Shown here: piece after piece, positions 24,001 to 36,200 of the stretch
Layout: each line of letters starts with the position of its first letter
Numbering within the stretch: position 1 is the first letter of the stretch
DNA from: Apis mellifera
Lineage: Eukaryota; Arthropoda; Insecta; Hymenoptera; Apidae
DNA: 64,000 nucleotides
Assembly (NCBI RefSeq): GCF_003254395.2
Contig: NC_037648.1
Location: 1,219,868 to 1,283,867, forward strand
Reading direction: 5' to 3'
Made by a program: the position numbers and the translations under genes
Notes under the pieces: generated by a model
Database searches by the model: none
Told to the model about the DNA's origin: nothing
What the model saw: only the letters and a program-made list of their open reading frames with translations

Positions 24001-27000
24001 AAACTTCCTATTCTCGATTCTCAAATATTTATTTTATCCACGATTCGATTTTGAACTGAATTTTGTGTAATCTTTTCTTTTTTTATTTTTATTATCGAAT
24101 TCGATTAATTCGTACACAAAACGAAACGATTTTCCGCTCGAGATCTAATTAAGTTCGGATTTACCGAACGATAATGAGAGAGAGCCGCGGATGGTTTGAG
24201 AGATCGGCCTTGATATGCATTCTTATCCTAGATTTTGAGTTCATATCGTCAAGTAGAGTGTAACCTTTCATGCTGTATTCAGAGATTGCAGATTTTTCGT
24301 TCCTTTTCGTGAGTATACGAAATAACGAGATCCAAGTCTTTGAAATATATCCTCTCGTCCCGTCTCAAACGTATACAAGTCGTTCACTCCGTGAATTCTT
24401 TATACCTTACCTTACATCCATATCGAATAAAATTTTTTCCTTGTTAATTTAATCCAATCCTGAATCATTGGAGAATAAACGATTGTTTTTCTCTCAAAAT
24501 TTTTTAATATTCTTTTAATATCTTGTTTCAATGTAATCTCAGAGAATTTTAATAGAAAAATAATTTTTCTACGTTTATTTCATTCTATAATACCATATTT
24601 CACGTTATTCGTTTTACAATTTCTATATAATCTCTGCAACAACCAGCTTCCATATATAATTTAAGATAATTTAATATACATTTTACGATATTAAATTCCA
24701 TATTATAATTTAAAAAAGGAAAATAATAAATTTATATATTACATTAATTATATATTTATTATCTTCTTCCTTTTCAAATATTTTGTTTTCTAGTTGTTTT
24801 CTACAGAAATAATGAATTACCTATAAAAAAAACATAAAATTCTTCTCTAGACAACTACTTTCTACGTATACATTTTTTTTACACGTATCCTACCATTTTA
24901 TCATTCATCTTATAAAACAAAAATATTTTTCTACAAATATATTATATTTATTTCTATCTTCACGAATGACGATCATCTCACTGCTCCAAATTATCGTCTC
25001 AACGATTACTTATAATATCAATCAGTTCAATTTTACCACGTCGATCACATAAATTGTCCGATTTGTTGTACCTTCCGTGTAAGAGGTCGTTCGTGCGTTA
25101 CCAGGCGATCATAACGTATGATCATTCGTCGTGCCGGTTCAATTCTCGCTAGTATAAGATACCGTTGCACCGAGTATCGGTATTACCACTCTTATCTACG
25201 ATTTCGAGATCTCAATCGGCAGTTCTTCTCAGCCGAGAAAACACGGTAGCTGTTTGAAATAATAGATCGTACGTCGCCTACCGAGTTACCTCGTTCGTTT
25301 TAATTTATATTCGCGTTGAATGAAACTATGCACGCACTATAACAGTTTCATTATATGCGCTACGTATTTATATTTATTATTTCATCGTGAAAATATTTTT
25401 TATCATGCGATTTCTCGCGAATCTGAAAAATGAATTTTTTAGAAATTTTAAAAGAAAAAAAAATTAAAAATAAAATTCAAGATTGTGAAAATGGATTGTT
25501 GTGATTTTTTTTTTTACAGTGATTCAAAGATCGAGATAATTTTTCATCAAACTATTCGGTGATATTTCTTGGAAAATTTTTAAATTTGGCGCCATTTCTA
25601 TCGCGTAGTTATAATTACTTTATCAAAGTTTCTTCCGTTTATTCATTTCATGTGTTACAAAAGAGATTAAGAGAAATAAAATTCAAGATTGTGAAAATGG
25701 ATTGTGTATGATTTTTTTTTTTTTTTTACAGTGATTCAAAGATCGAGATAATTTTTCATCAAATGATTCGGTGATATTTCTTGGAAAATTTTTAAATTTG
25801 GCGCCATTTCTATCGCATAGTTATAATCACTTTATCAAAGTTTCTTCCGTTTATTCATTTCATATGTTACAAAAGAGGTTAAGAGAAATAAAATTCAAGA
25901 TTGTGAAAATGGATTGTGTATGACTTTTTTTTTTTTTTGTTTACAGCGATTCAAAGATCGAGATAATTTTTCATCAAACGATTCCGTAATATTTCTTGGA
26001 AAATTTTTAAATTTGGCGCCATTTCTATCGCGTAGTTATAATTATTTTATCAAAGTTTCTTCCGTTTATTCATTTCATATGTTACAAAAGAGGTTAAGAG
26101 AAATAAAATTCAAGATTGTGAAAATGGATTGTGTATGTTTTTTTTTTTTTTTTTTTTTGTTTACAGCAATTCAAAGATCGAGATAATTTTTCATCAAACG
26201 ATTCGGTAATATTTCTTGGAAAATTTTTAAATTTGGCGCCATTTTTATCGCGTAGTTATAATTACTTTATCAAAATTTCTTCCGTTTCTTCTTTATTCAT
26301 TTCATATGTTACAAAAGAGGTTAAGAGAAATAAAATTCAAATAGATTGTGTATCTTTCTTTTTTTTTTTTGTTTCGATTGAGAAGATCGAGATAATTTTT
26401 CATCAAACAATAATATTTCTAGGAAAATTTTTAAATTTGGCGCCATTTCTATCGCGTAGTTATAATTACTTTATCAAAAGTTTATTCATTTCATATTACA
26501 AAAGAGGTTAAGAGATATAAATTATTTATTTTAATTTAAAAGATGCACGAATCCATCCTGTGTACATTGAATTCCATCGTCTATAAATATATTTATATTT
26601 TCAACCTAACCTAACGCAAATTGAAATTACTTATTAAGCAACTGGCATTTCTGCATATTATGTTTTTATATATATATATTTCTTTTGATTCATAAAATTA
26701 AAATACTATTTTCAAATATTATCCCATAAATATATCAACATTCCATCCCAATTTGCTGAAAAATTAAATTTTAATTATAACTAACCTATAAATAACTAAC
26801 CTTCAACCGACATTTTTTTTTTACTAACTTTTTGACCTCCAATTTGTCTTACAAATATATCGATAATATCCTGAATAAAATGTACACAGGAAGAAGAAGA
26901 AGAACTGAATAAGACAGTTCCGTTAGTTAACTAAGAAAATTTTACGATCTCGGTAATTATTCGCTAATGTTACAGCACACTGTTCGTCGTTCCAAACGCT

Positions 27001-30000
27001 CGAGCGTTTGTTCAGCACAGGCATACCAATGAGCTTTCGTGCGAACAAGAGAAAGTCCTCATTATCAGCCTGTTTCCTTCACCATGTTTCGCAATTTCGA
27101 TTTGATTTCAATATCACTAGACGTTAGCTGTGCATTCTCGTCGGATTCCAACCCGATTTAAATAACGTAATAACAGAGTTGATGTTAATAATATGATAAA
27201 AAGAAAAAAAAAAATCTTTTGCATAAGATAAATTTTAGATTCTAATTTCATTAGAATTTAATTGATATTAATATAATGTTGGTTTAAACGTGAAACGTGT
27301 AATATTTTATGAAATTATACGGATATCTGTTATAATAGATACATATATATATAGTGTAAATAATTTTCTTATTTATAATCACAAGTTGATACAATAAATG
27401 AATACTTAAACATTCGTCCATTTTCTAACCAGTTTAAAATAATAAATCCAACAAATCTTGAGAAACAATCACTCACTTTCATCATCTCTTGGAAATTTCA
27501 TTTAGAACAACTGGTAAATTAATCGCTTTTCAACGGCAAACATTTTATCGACGAATAACCCGATCAATAAGCTAGAACCAACATTGCAATATAAGAAGAT
27601 AAGAATAAAAAAGAAAAAAAAAGAATTCAATCTATTTCGTAGAAAACATTTGGTAAAAAAGAAAACATCCTTACCATCATTTCGATTTATTCGCGCAGAA
27701 TTCTTGCTTCTTCCTCAATTATCAATCTTACGATCTTCTAATCGCGATAAGAGTCAAGAGGAATAAGAAAAAAAAAAACACGCCAGGAAACGGTGGCATT
27801 TAATTAGAGTGAAGCAAGGCAGACGCGAAGGATTCAGAAAAACACGTATTCGTGGCTGGCAAATTTGCCCGCAACGTGGGTCATTAAAATTTATGGATGT
27901 TGCCTGCCCGATGACTTTCTTCGTTCGCGTGTTTTCCACTCTATCGGAGGATCGCGAAAACACACTCCTAATGGACAGTTCGTATAGTCCATCTTTGTAA
28001 TTAAGGCGTGAAAGATTAGGCCTCGATTCGAATTTACGGTAATTAATGTTGTAGTTGAAGTTTTTATTTTTTTATTCTTTTATGGAATGATTTCTTACGT
28101 CTTTTCTCCAATATTACGATTTTGTTTGATCGATTTTGTAAATTCGAGCCTCTTTGATGTTAAAAATACTTGGTTTGCAATTTTTCCTGGAAATACGGTA
28201 AATTAACGCAAGGTGTAAGGTGGTTTAAATTTTTTCAAAAATATATTATAAGTTAATTTATAATTTTGAATATTAATATATTATATTGGCTTTTTACCAT
28301 TTTCCACGAATGAGTATAGTTACAAAAATAACCTAATATGATACATAATGAATAGCGAATAGGTATATTAAGTTGAATTAACTGTGAAATTAGTTTCTTG
28401 GTAGTTACAGTATACATATTATATTTTCTATTTTTGCTGAATTAATATAATAGCAAAATCTGTTTAACAATTTTATTTAAACCACAAAGAAATTTCCGAA
28501 TTTTAGTCCAATTATTAAACAAGATTTCCAAAAGATGATCGACTCAAAATTTTTCGTGACAATATCTTACAAAATAATCTTCAATTATCAATAATAAATC
28601 AATCTCGATAGTTTTCTTTTTTTTTTTCGTGTTAAAAAAAGATCCACAATCGATTATATTTAACTATATTAATTCATCGATTTGATATTCCTATCCTTTC
28701 CAATATTTTTGAAATGATTTCAAATTTATGTATAAAAATATGATCATAAATCGAAAAAAAGATTTTTCTTCTTTTACTTAAAAGAATAATTACTTAATAA
28801 TTATAGGATAAAAATATTATAGGATAAAAATATTATAAATATATTATCGAGCAAATTTTTTAAATTCTATTCTATATTTATATCCTTTTTTTTCAACGAT
28901 TAAATATTTTACATGATTTGCATTTAATACTCGTCTTAAAAAAAAAAAAAATGAGAATCGCACAATCGTGTTACGATTTTGTCGCGGGCCGCGAATTCGT
29001 AAGAGTGGGCAAAATAAACGATAAGCATAAATTCCGCTTCTGTTATTGCGGTCGCGGCATTACAATGCCACGAGTCGCGACATCGTGGTGTACAAGGTGC
29101 TTCTTTATTTCGAGCACCGGCGTGTTATAGCGGTATTGAAGTCACTGCACCGTGAGAATACAGTTACGCGGTTATTCTCGTGAAATAATGGCCGGCATTA
29201 ATGATCGGTATAAAACATAATACTATTAAAAATTTTCGATATCCTCCTTTACCGTTGCTGAAGAATATTTTAGAAATTTTTCTTACGAACAGTATTTGTC
29301 GAGTAAAAACTATACTTAAAGATTAATAAATATTTCTAATTTTCACTCGTTCTTTTTTCTGAAAATTTGAAAATTTTATATTCCAACAGTATAAATCCGA
29401 GAATACATCTCATATACGTGTATAATAATTTATGTATACAGTTTTATTACCTTCGTGTTCATTAACTGCTAGTTTCTTTATTTTTCTTCACATTTACAGG
29501 ATCTCCAACGGAAGACGTCTCAATAAACCAAAAAGAGAAGAAAAATATAGGGGAAAAAAAAATAAAAATAAAAATAAAAATTAATGTCGAACGATATTCA
29601 AAGAATTCAAAATTTTGTTTTTTTTTTTCTTAAAGAAAGAGTCCCAATTTCTCGATAAACAAAAAAAAAAAAAAAAGAAAAATTAATGGAGTGTAAAGGT
29701 TGAGCCTGGCCAAGTTTGAGTGTGGTCAAACGAGCAAAGGAACAAGACGGAGAAAGTGGGACGATGAAAGTGCGACCAAACGACAGGGCTGCCACTGCGC
29801 ATGTCAGTACGACCTGCGTCGAATCATGGGTTTTTCACCGGCGTCGGAAATGCAAGGGATCTACTTGTTGCTCGACTCTTCCCTCGAGTCAGGTGTCGCG
29901 TACGAATCGGGACCATTAACGAGACTGTCAATCTGTCCCACTTATTTAATTACAGACAAAGAAGGCAAAAAAAAGAAAAGAAAATAGTTTCTGGAAATTG

Positions 30001-30005
30001 GATAA

Positions 30006-30042
<37 letters not shown>

Positions 30043-30219
30043 CAGAAGCAAGATTCAGAAAATGATAAAGATGAATGAAATTTGTAAAATCATTCAAAAA
30101 TAAATGTCCAAGTGGATAATATTTGTTGTAAAAATTAAAGGATAAAAGGAATAATCTTTGGTAATAAAAATTATGATAAAAAAATGAAGTTGAGCAATTA
30201 TTAATAATGAAAGATTAAA

Positions 30220-30262
<43 letters not shown>

Positions 30263-33196
30263 TTAAGATGAAGATTGATATTAAGAGTAGGGGATCTTGT
30301 GATATTATGATTGATATGATTTGATAAACATCTATTGCTGTTAGAATTAGTGAAAGTAGTTTTTGAAACTCTTCAGGGAAAGTTTTTAGATATGAATTTA
30401 TAGATATGTGGTAAATCTATGGTAAATTATAATCTATGATATAACTAATTATATTCTTAAACAAAAATAACTTGACCACTTTGAATATGTCACTTGATAA
30501 TAGGAATATTGCATGTTGATGATAAGAAAAGTTGTTTCAGATAAAATTGGTTATGAAGATAAATAAACGTGTTAATGTCACATGAAGGTCAACTTTATCT
30601 TATGAAGGTCAAAGAAAAAAAAAACAAGTACTAATTAACCTCAATAGATGCAGTTTTAGGGTCAACATAATTTTTAATTGGCTGTCAATTAACAATGTAA
30701 AAACATTGAAAAAGGAGGATAATTTTTCCATTGGTATTTATTTGGGAAAACTATTGTCTTTTAATAAGAAAAAAAAAATTATTCATACATCAATGAAGGA
30801 TTGATAAAATTATAATTAAAGAAATTTTGTTGATTTTTGAAAAAAAATAACATCTCCATCCAATTATTCGTAAGGAAATAAATATATCCTTTGACAGTGT
30901 TCAATTATAAGCATTCAGCAATTATATTTATCAATAGTTTTAGCACAAGATAGACAGAAATTCTCGTTAATGGATAGAAAGTCAAACGCTCTCGACTTTG
31001 ATGGGTACACTTGGATGGCAAGACTCGAGTCTTTACTCTCTTAAAATATCTGAGAGCTCTTTCAATCTTTCCGTACAGCATAATCCCAGCATATTTTAGA
31101 CAGTGTAGTAATTTTTTACCACTCGAAAAAAGAATTTATATAATTGTTTAAAAATTTAACGCTATTATACAGTGTAATAAAATTGAAAAAAAAATTTTTC
31201 AAGATTCAGCATTGATGATACTTTCGCAATAAATTATCAATAAATCTTCCGCTCTATGAATTATCCGATTCTCATCGAAATTTCGAGAAAAAAAAATTCG
31301 AAACAGGTTTAGAAAATAAATAATCTCTTCAATGTTATAAATTTTTTTTTAAACTTTTTAAACGTCAGACACAGAAAATATATCTTTCCAGTCTATTTGT
31401 AGACGATCAATTTTATCTTCTTATCAGAAATAAAAATATTTAAGATGTAATTTTTTAAAAACTCTTCTTCTGAAACTCGAAAGACAATAAATACATCAAA
31501 ATTAATCGTATCAAGTTGTAGTTGAAGAAAAATTTTGAAAGAAAAAAAAGTTAGATTTCTACCTTTCCACGTATAATGTTTCTTAAACAATTTCTCCCTA
31601 ATGTAATACTTTCTAGTAAATTTGTTCGAAAAAAAAAACTAGATTAATCGTATCGCACGTAACGATTACACACACGAAACTTTTAGAATGAAAAAACAAT
31701 GATTCATGGAGAATGGACAGATCTGCTTAGAGTACTTGCGTACTTTAAGTAATGCGAGACGCAACAGGATCTGAAAGTGAACTATTCGGTTTCCATCTTT
31801 CGCTCTAACGCTACAAAAATATACCGCGGACGGTTTCTCATTTCTACGTGAAATTTCATCGCAAAAAGATGAATGAATTTTTGGAATACGATAAAATTAC
31901 AAATTTAACCATGGCTAAGAGATCTTTTATTTTTTTTATAATTTTAAAATAATTCTAAACATGAAACTTAATATAGATTTAATTTTATAACTTTAAACTT
32001 GGATATTTTATATCATATATTTATATTGATTTTCTTCAATTTTTTTTTATTATTTAAGCAGAAAAATTATATTCAGATTGGAAGATTTCAAAATTATTGT
32101 TAGAATTAATAATAATTTAAAATATTCTGTAACCTACTGTAGGTAACAAAATTAAAAAAATTAAAAACAAAAAAAAAAAATTTTAAATTCAACATTTAAA
32201 ATTTCGAAGTTAAGATAGAAAGTGAAGAAATAATCTAAATTACAATAATATTCGAAAGGAGCATCAAGAAGCTGCGTTTATACAAAATAAATCCCCAGAG
32301 AAGAGAGAAAGTTGGGGATTTACCAAATATCCAAACCCCCCCCAAAAAAAGACTATAATTTAACATCCTGCAACGTAAAAATCCATCGTCGTTATTATTG
32401 CTTCACAATCCATCCGAACGGTGAGAAAAATCTTTCGAACGAAACTCGAAAATCCGCTTCATCGAAGGCCGATCTTTCGAAACCCATCGATTTCGTGGTA
32501 TTCGACCAAGGTCGTGACGTCAATGAGGAACGCGTTGCCTTCCGGAAGCGGATACGTCCAGCGAGGCTTATGGGCGCTCGAAAGAGGCCGAGGGATCTCT
32601 CTCTCTCTTTTTTACCTTTTGCTCGTTTTAACCGACTGTAGGGAACAGAAACGGAGAACTTTCACTTCGGTGAGGTCATCGTCGGTCCTTAAATATATTC
32701 CTTAGCATGACGCTTCACTTTCATGCACGGCGACACGCAACACCGAAAATTCGTCTTTAGAGATTCTGTATCTGGCTTTTGGGCGCAAAATTTCCCCCTT
32801 TTTTTCGTTTCTGAATTAAACGATTTTATTCATAAATTGGTTTCAAGCGTTATATTTATTAATAAGTTATAGATATCTTTTAAACTAATGATTATTTGAT
32901 TATTTGCATGATATGTTTTTTATAGGAAAGTTGCATTGGTTGATTCAATTATATTTAAAAAATAATTGTCTTCCATATGGCCTCCATGTACATCAAACTT
33001 ATTAAAGTTATATAATTTATCTTGTCAAACAATGCTTTATATAAGAGCTTTTTTTTTCATGACATTCTTTCATCAAAAGATATTCCATAAAACAAACATC
33101 CTGTGTAGTAAATCTTATATATGTATATGTGTGTGTATAATTATAAATTATACGTTATTCGTTCAATAAAAAGAAATTTCTCTGTTAAAACTAGCT

Positions 33197-33256
<60 letters not shown>

Positions 33257-36200
33257 AATACTTGTTTAAATAATTAGGAGGATTGTGACATTAAGAAAGA
33301 CATTTGTATTCGGGATGATAATAATATTTTTAAGTGAAAAAGAGTGTAGAAAAAAAAGTTCGGTGTAAAAACCTTGAAATCTTTTTCATCGGATTGCCTT
33401 GAGCGAATCTTAATGTTGGCCATATGCGACTTGTAACATTATATTCAGGCATAAGTATACGTTTCGCGGTTTCGTGAGTGCAGACGAGTTAAAATTTCAC
33501 GAAGAACTTTTTCTTCTTCGTGTCACGTTTTTTAAAGGCGACACGAATCTCGTTTGTTATTTTACATATTAATTGGAAATTTATAACGCATAAACAATAT
33601 TTTTTGTGCTTGGCAAAAATTTCATTTTCTATTTTTATATTATGATTTAAATTTAATGAAATATAATAATAATAATGTAAAATTTAATGAAACTGTAAAT
33701 TGAAATATTTTCATATGAAATATTTTTCTATTAATTTAAATGGGATAATAAGATTCTTTATAATTATTAAAATTTAACAATGCTCGAAATAAAAATAAAA
33801 TGCCACATTGATTAATTATATAACAAAGATATGAATGAATAGATTTAACTTTGTTCTCTAATTAATGCGTCGTAACAAATAATTTGTTCATATATGTTAA
33901 TTATACGATTAATTATTTTCTGTGTGACGTATATATATATATATATATATATTACATTATATTGCATTAATGGTATGTATTTTATGTATATAATTCATTA
34001 TTAAATGCGTTAAATTTATAGAAGTCAATTAGTGCCACGAGAAGTTTGTAATGGTTAAGTAATGGTTGTTCTATGAAACAAGTACCTGCGCCTGAATTAC
34101 CGCACAACGCCGAGATTTTCTCAGAGACACGAATGTCGGCACAAGAACGATTCTTCCTAATCAATTGCTATGTATTTAACGTGTAACACATTTCCAAGAT
34201 AATTACCATTTAATTATAATCCACGCATATATATATATGTATATATGAAGAATAAATTTATTTTTAATATAATTTTAATATCCATATTCTCTAATTCTAC
34301 TTAGTTTTCATATCATTGATATAATTATAAAGAAATATTATGAATCAGGTTTAAAAAAATACCGTTATCTTTATTGAATTATAAATATTTTGCACTGGAG
34401 TAACTGTAAATTTCTTTTAACTAATAATAATGTAATAAGTAATATTCAATCTTCATTTTAATTATTACAAATTTTTGTTTTGAAAGCTAATACATTAATT
34501 TATGGATCAAGGTAATTTTCCAATATCAAAAGTTGTTATTAAATTTTTCAAATATTAAAAATCACATTTAAAAATATATCTAATCTAAATCTTTCTTCTA
34601 GATAAACAGACATATAAATAAAAAAAAGATAAAAAAGAAGAAATTCTTTTAACTAATAATAATGTAATATTCAATCTTCATTTTAATTATTACAAATTTT
34701 TGTTTTGAAAGCTAATATAAATTAATTTATGGATTATGGATTAATTTTCCAATATCAAAAGTTGTTATTAAATTTTTCAAATATTAAAAATCCCATTTAA
34801 AAATATATCTAATCTAAATCTTTCTTCTAGATAAACAGATATATAAATAAAAAAAAGATAAAAAAGAAGAAGATAAGTATCTATAAAAATACATATATAT
34901 ATATATAATATATATAATATAACATATATACATATAATATATTCCACAAGTTACACATCCATCTTTCATTCCCAATAAAATCCCAAATATCTTGAGAAAC
35001 TCTTCAGAAATTTTCACAATCCATTGTGTATCATTGACTGAACGAGTGCACGTTCATTAAACAAAAAGAATGCATGATTGATACGTAATATGAACGCATG
35101 ATTGATCGATAATGCAAGAATGCGTTCCTAGAACGACTTTTCCGCACTTTTTCTGCATCATACTTTTCTGCAACGGTTTTCTTTAACAAACGGAGACGAC
35201 CAAAAGCACGATCGTGATCCCTTCTCAACCAAGGAATTCGAGCGGAAAAATGGCTGCGCGACAAAATAAAACGACGAATGACTCGACCACTCGCCAGACG
35301 AATTAACGTTTAACAGCCGGTCGCATAATCGGGTCGCCAGACACCAAACAAGAAGTTGTGTATCCAATCTTCACCGATATCTCGTCTGCACAAGATTTGG
35401 TCGAAATACGAATCCTTGTCGAAGAATCTCGATATTTTTCGAGACAAATTGTCGCAAAAATATTTGAACATTAATATATTTTTCACCTTTCTGTCTAATA
35501 TTTATCGACAATAATACAAATCTAATGAATATTTAAAATGAATTTCAATAGCTGAAAAGTTTTTTTCAGTTTTTAATCAGTAAATGAAATTAATTGAATC
35601 TTATTTTATAGGTTATGTTAGGTTATAGATTAGATCACTTACTATTTATTAGGTTATTAAGACAAAAAAACTTTGATTGTCATAATTTATCATTAAAATT
35701 CTTAATGAAATTTTTATCGTAAAATTCATTTGTTTTTATTATTAATATTATCTACTAAACGGTATACTAATCATAAGAACATAGACGCAACAACTTTGTT
35801 TTATTTACAGATCGCAAACTGTTGAACGGAAAAATGCCAAGAGGAGGCGTGCTTAAACAGGAAGCACGTGTAACTGAAGAGAACAATAAAAAAAGGTTGG
35901 CAAGCATGCGAAACAAACGATGAGAAAGAACACGAGCAAGCAAGCGAAATAAACTCTCCTAATGCATAACCTGGAGCAATTGGTATTTTCTTTTGACAAG
36001 AAGCCGCTATGAAAACGAATATGCAGTTGATTATTTGCCATCATCAATTATAACTATATCAAATTTTATTATTAATTAAAAATTAATTCTATATACAATA
36101 ATAATAATAATTTCAATAATAATTTCAGTTAATAAATTTTTTATAATAGAATTTTTGAGGTTATACAATGATGAATTCTTGAAATATGTTCAAACTTTTG

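Noticed and set aside
25914..26511. Two + strand frames of 90 and 126 codons
   Set aside because: They run through the tandem repeat units and the T runs, and the same peptide recurs in each unit. The frame is a by-product of the repeat and has no start context or recognised domain.
26600..26616. CCTAACCTAAC, resembling the insect telomere repeat
   Set aside because: Only two units in unremarkable sequence; too short to be an interstitial telomere array.
29607..29987. Overlapping frames on both strands in a GC-rich intronic patch
   Set aside because: Considered as a signal-peptide exon for the kinase, but the minus-strand frame lacks a clean hydrophobic core and a donor in the required phase; the exon at 39061-39115 fits fully.
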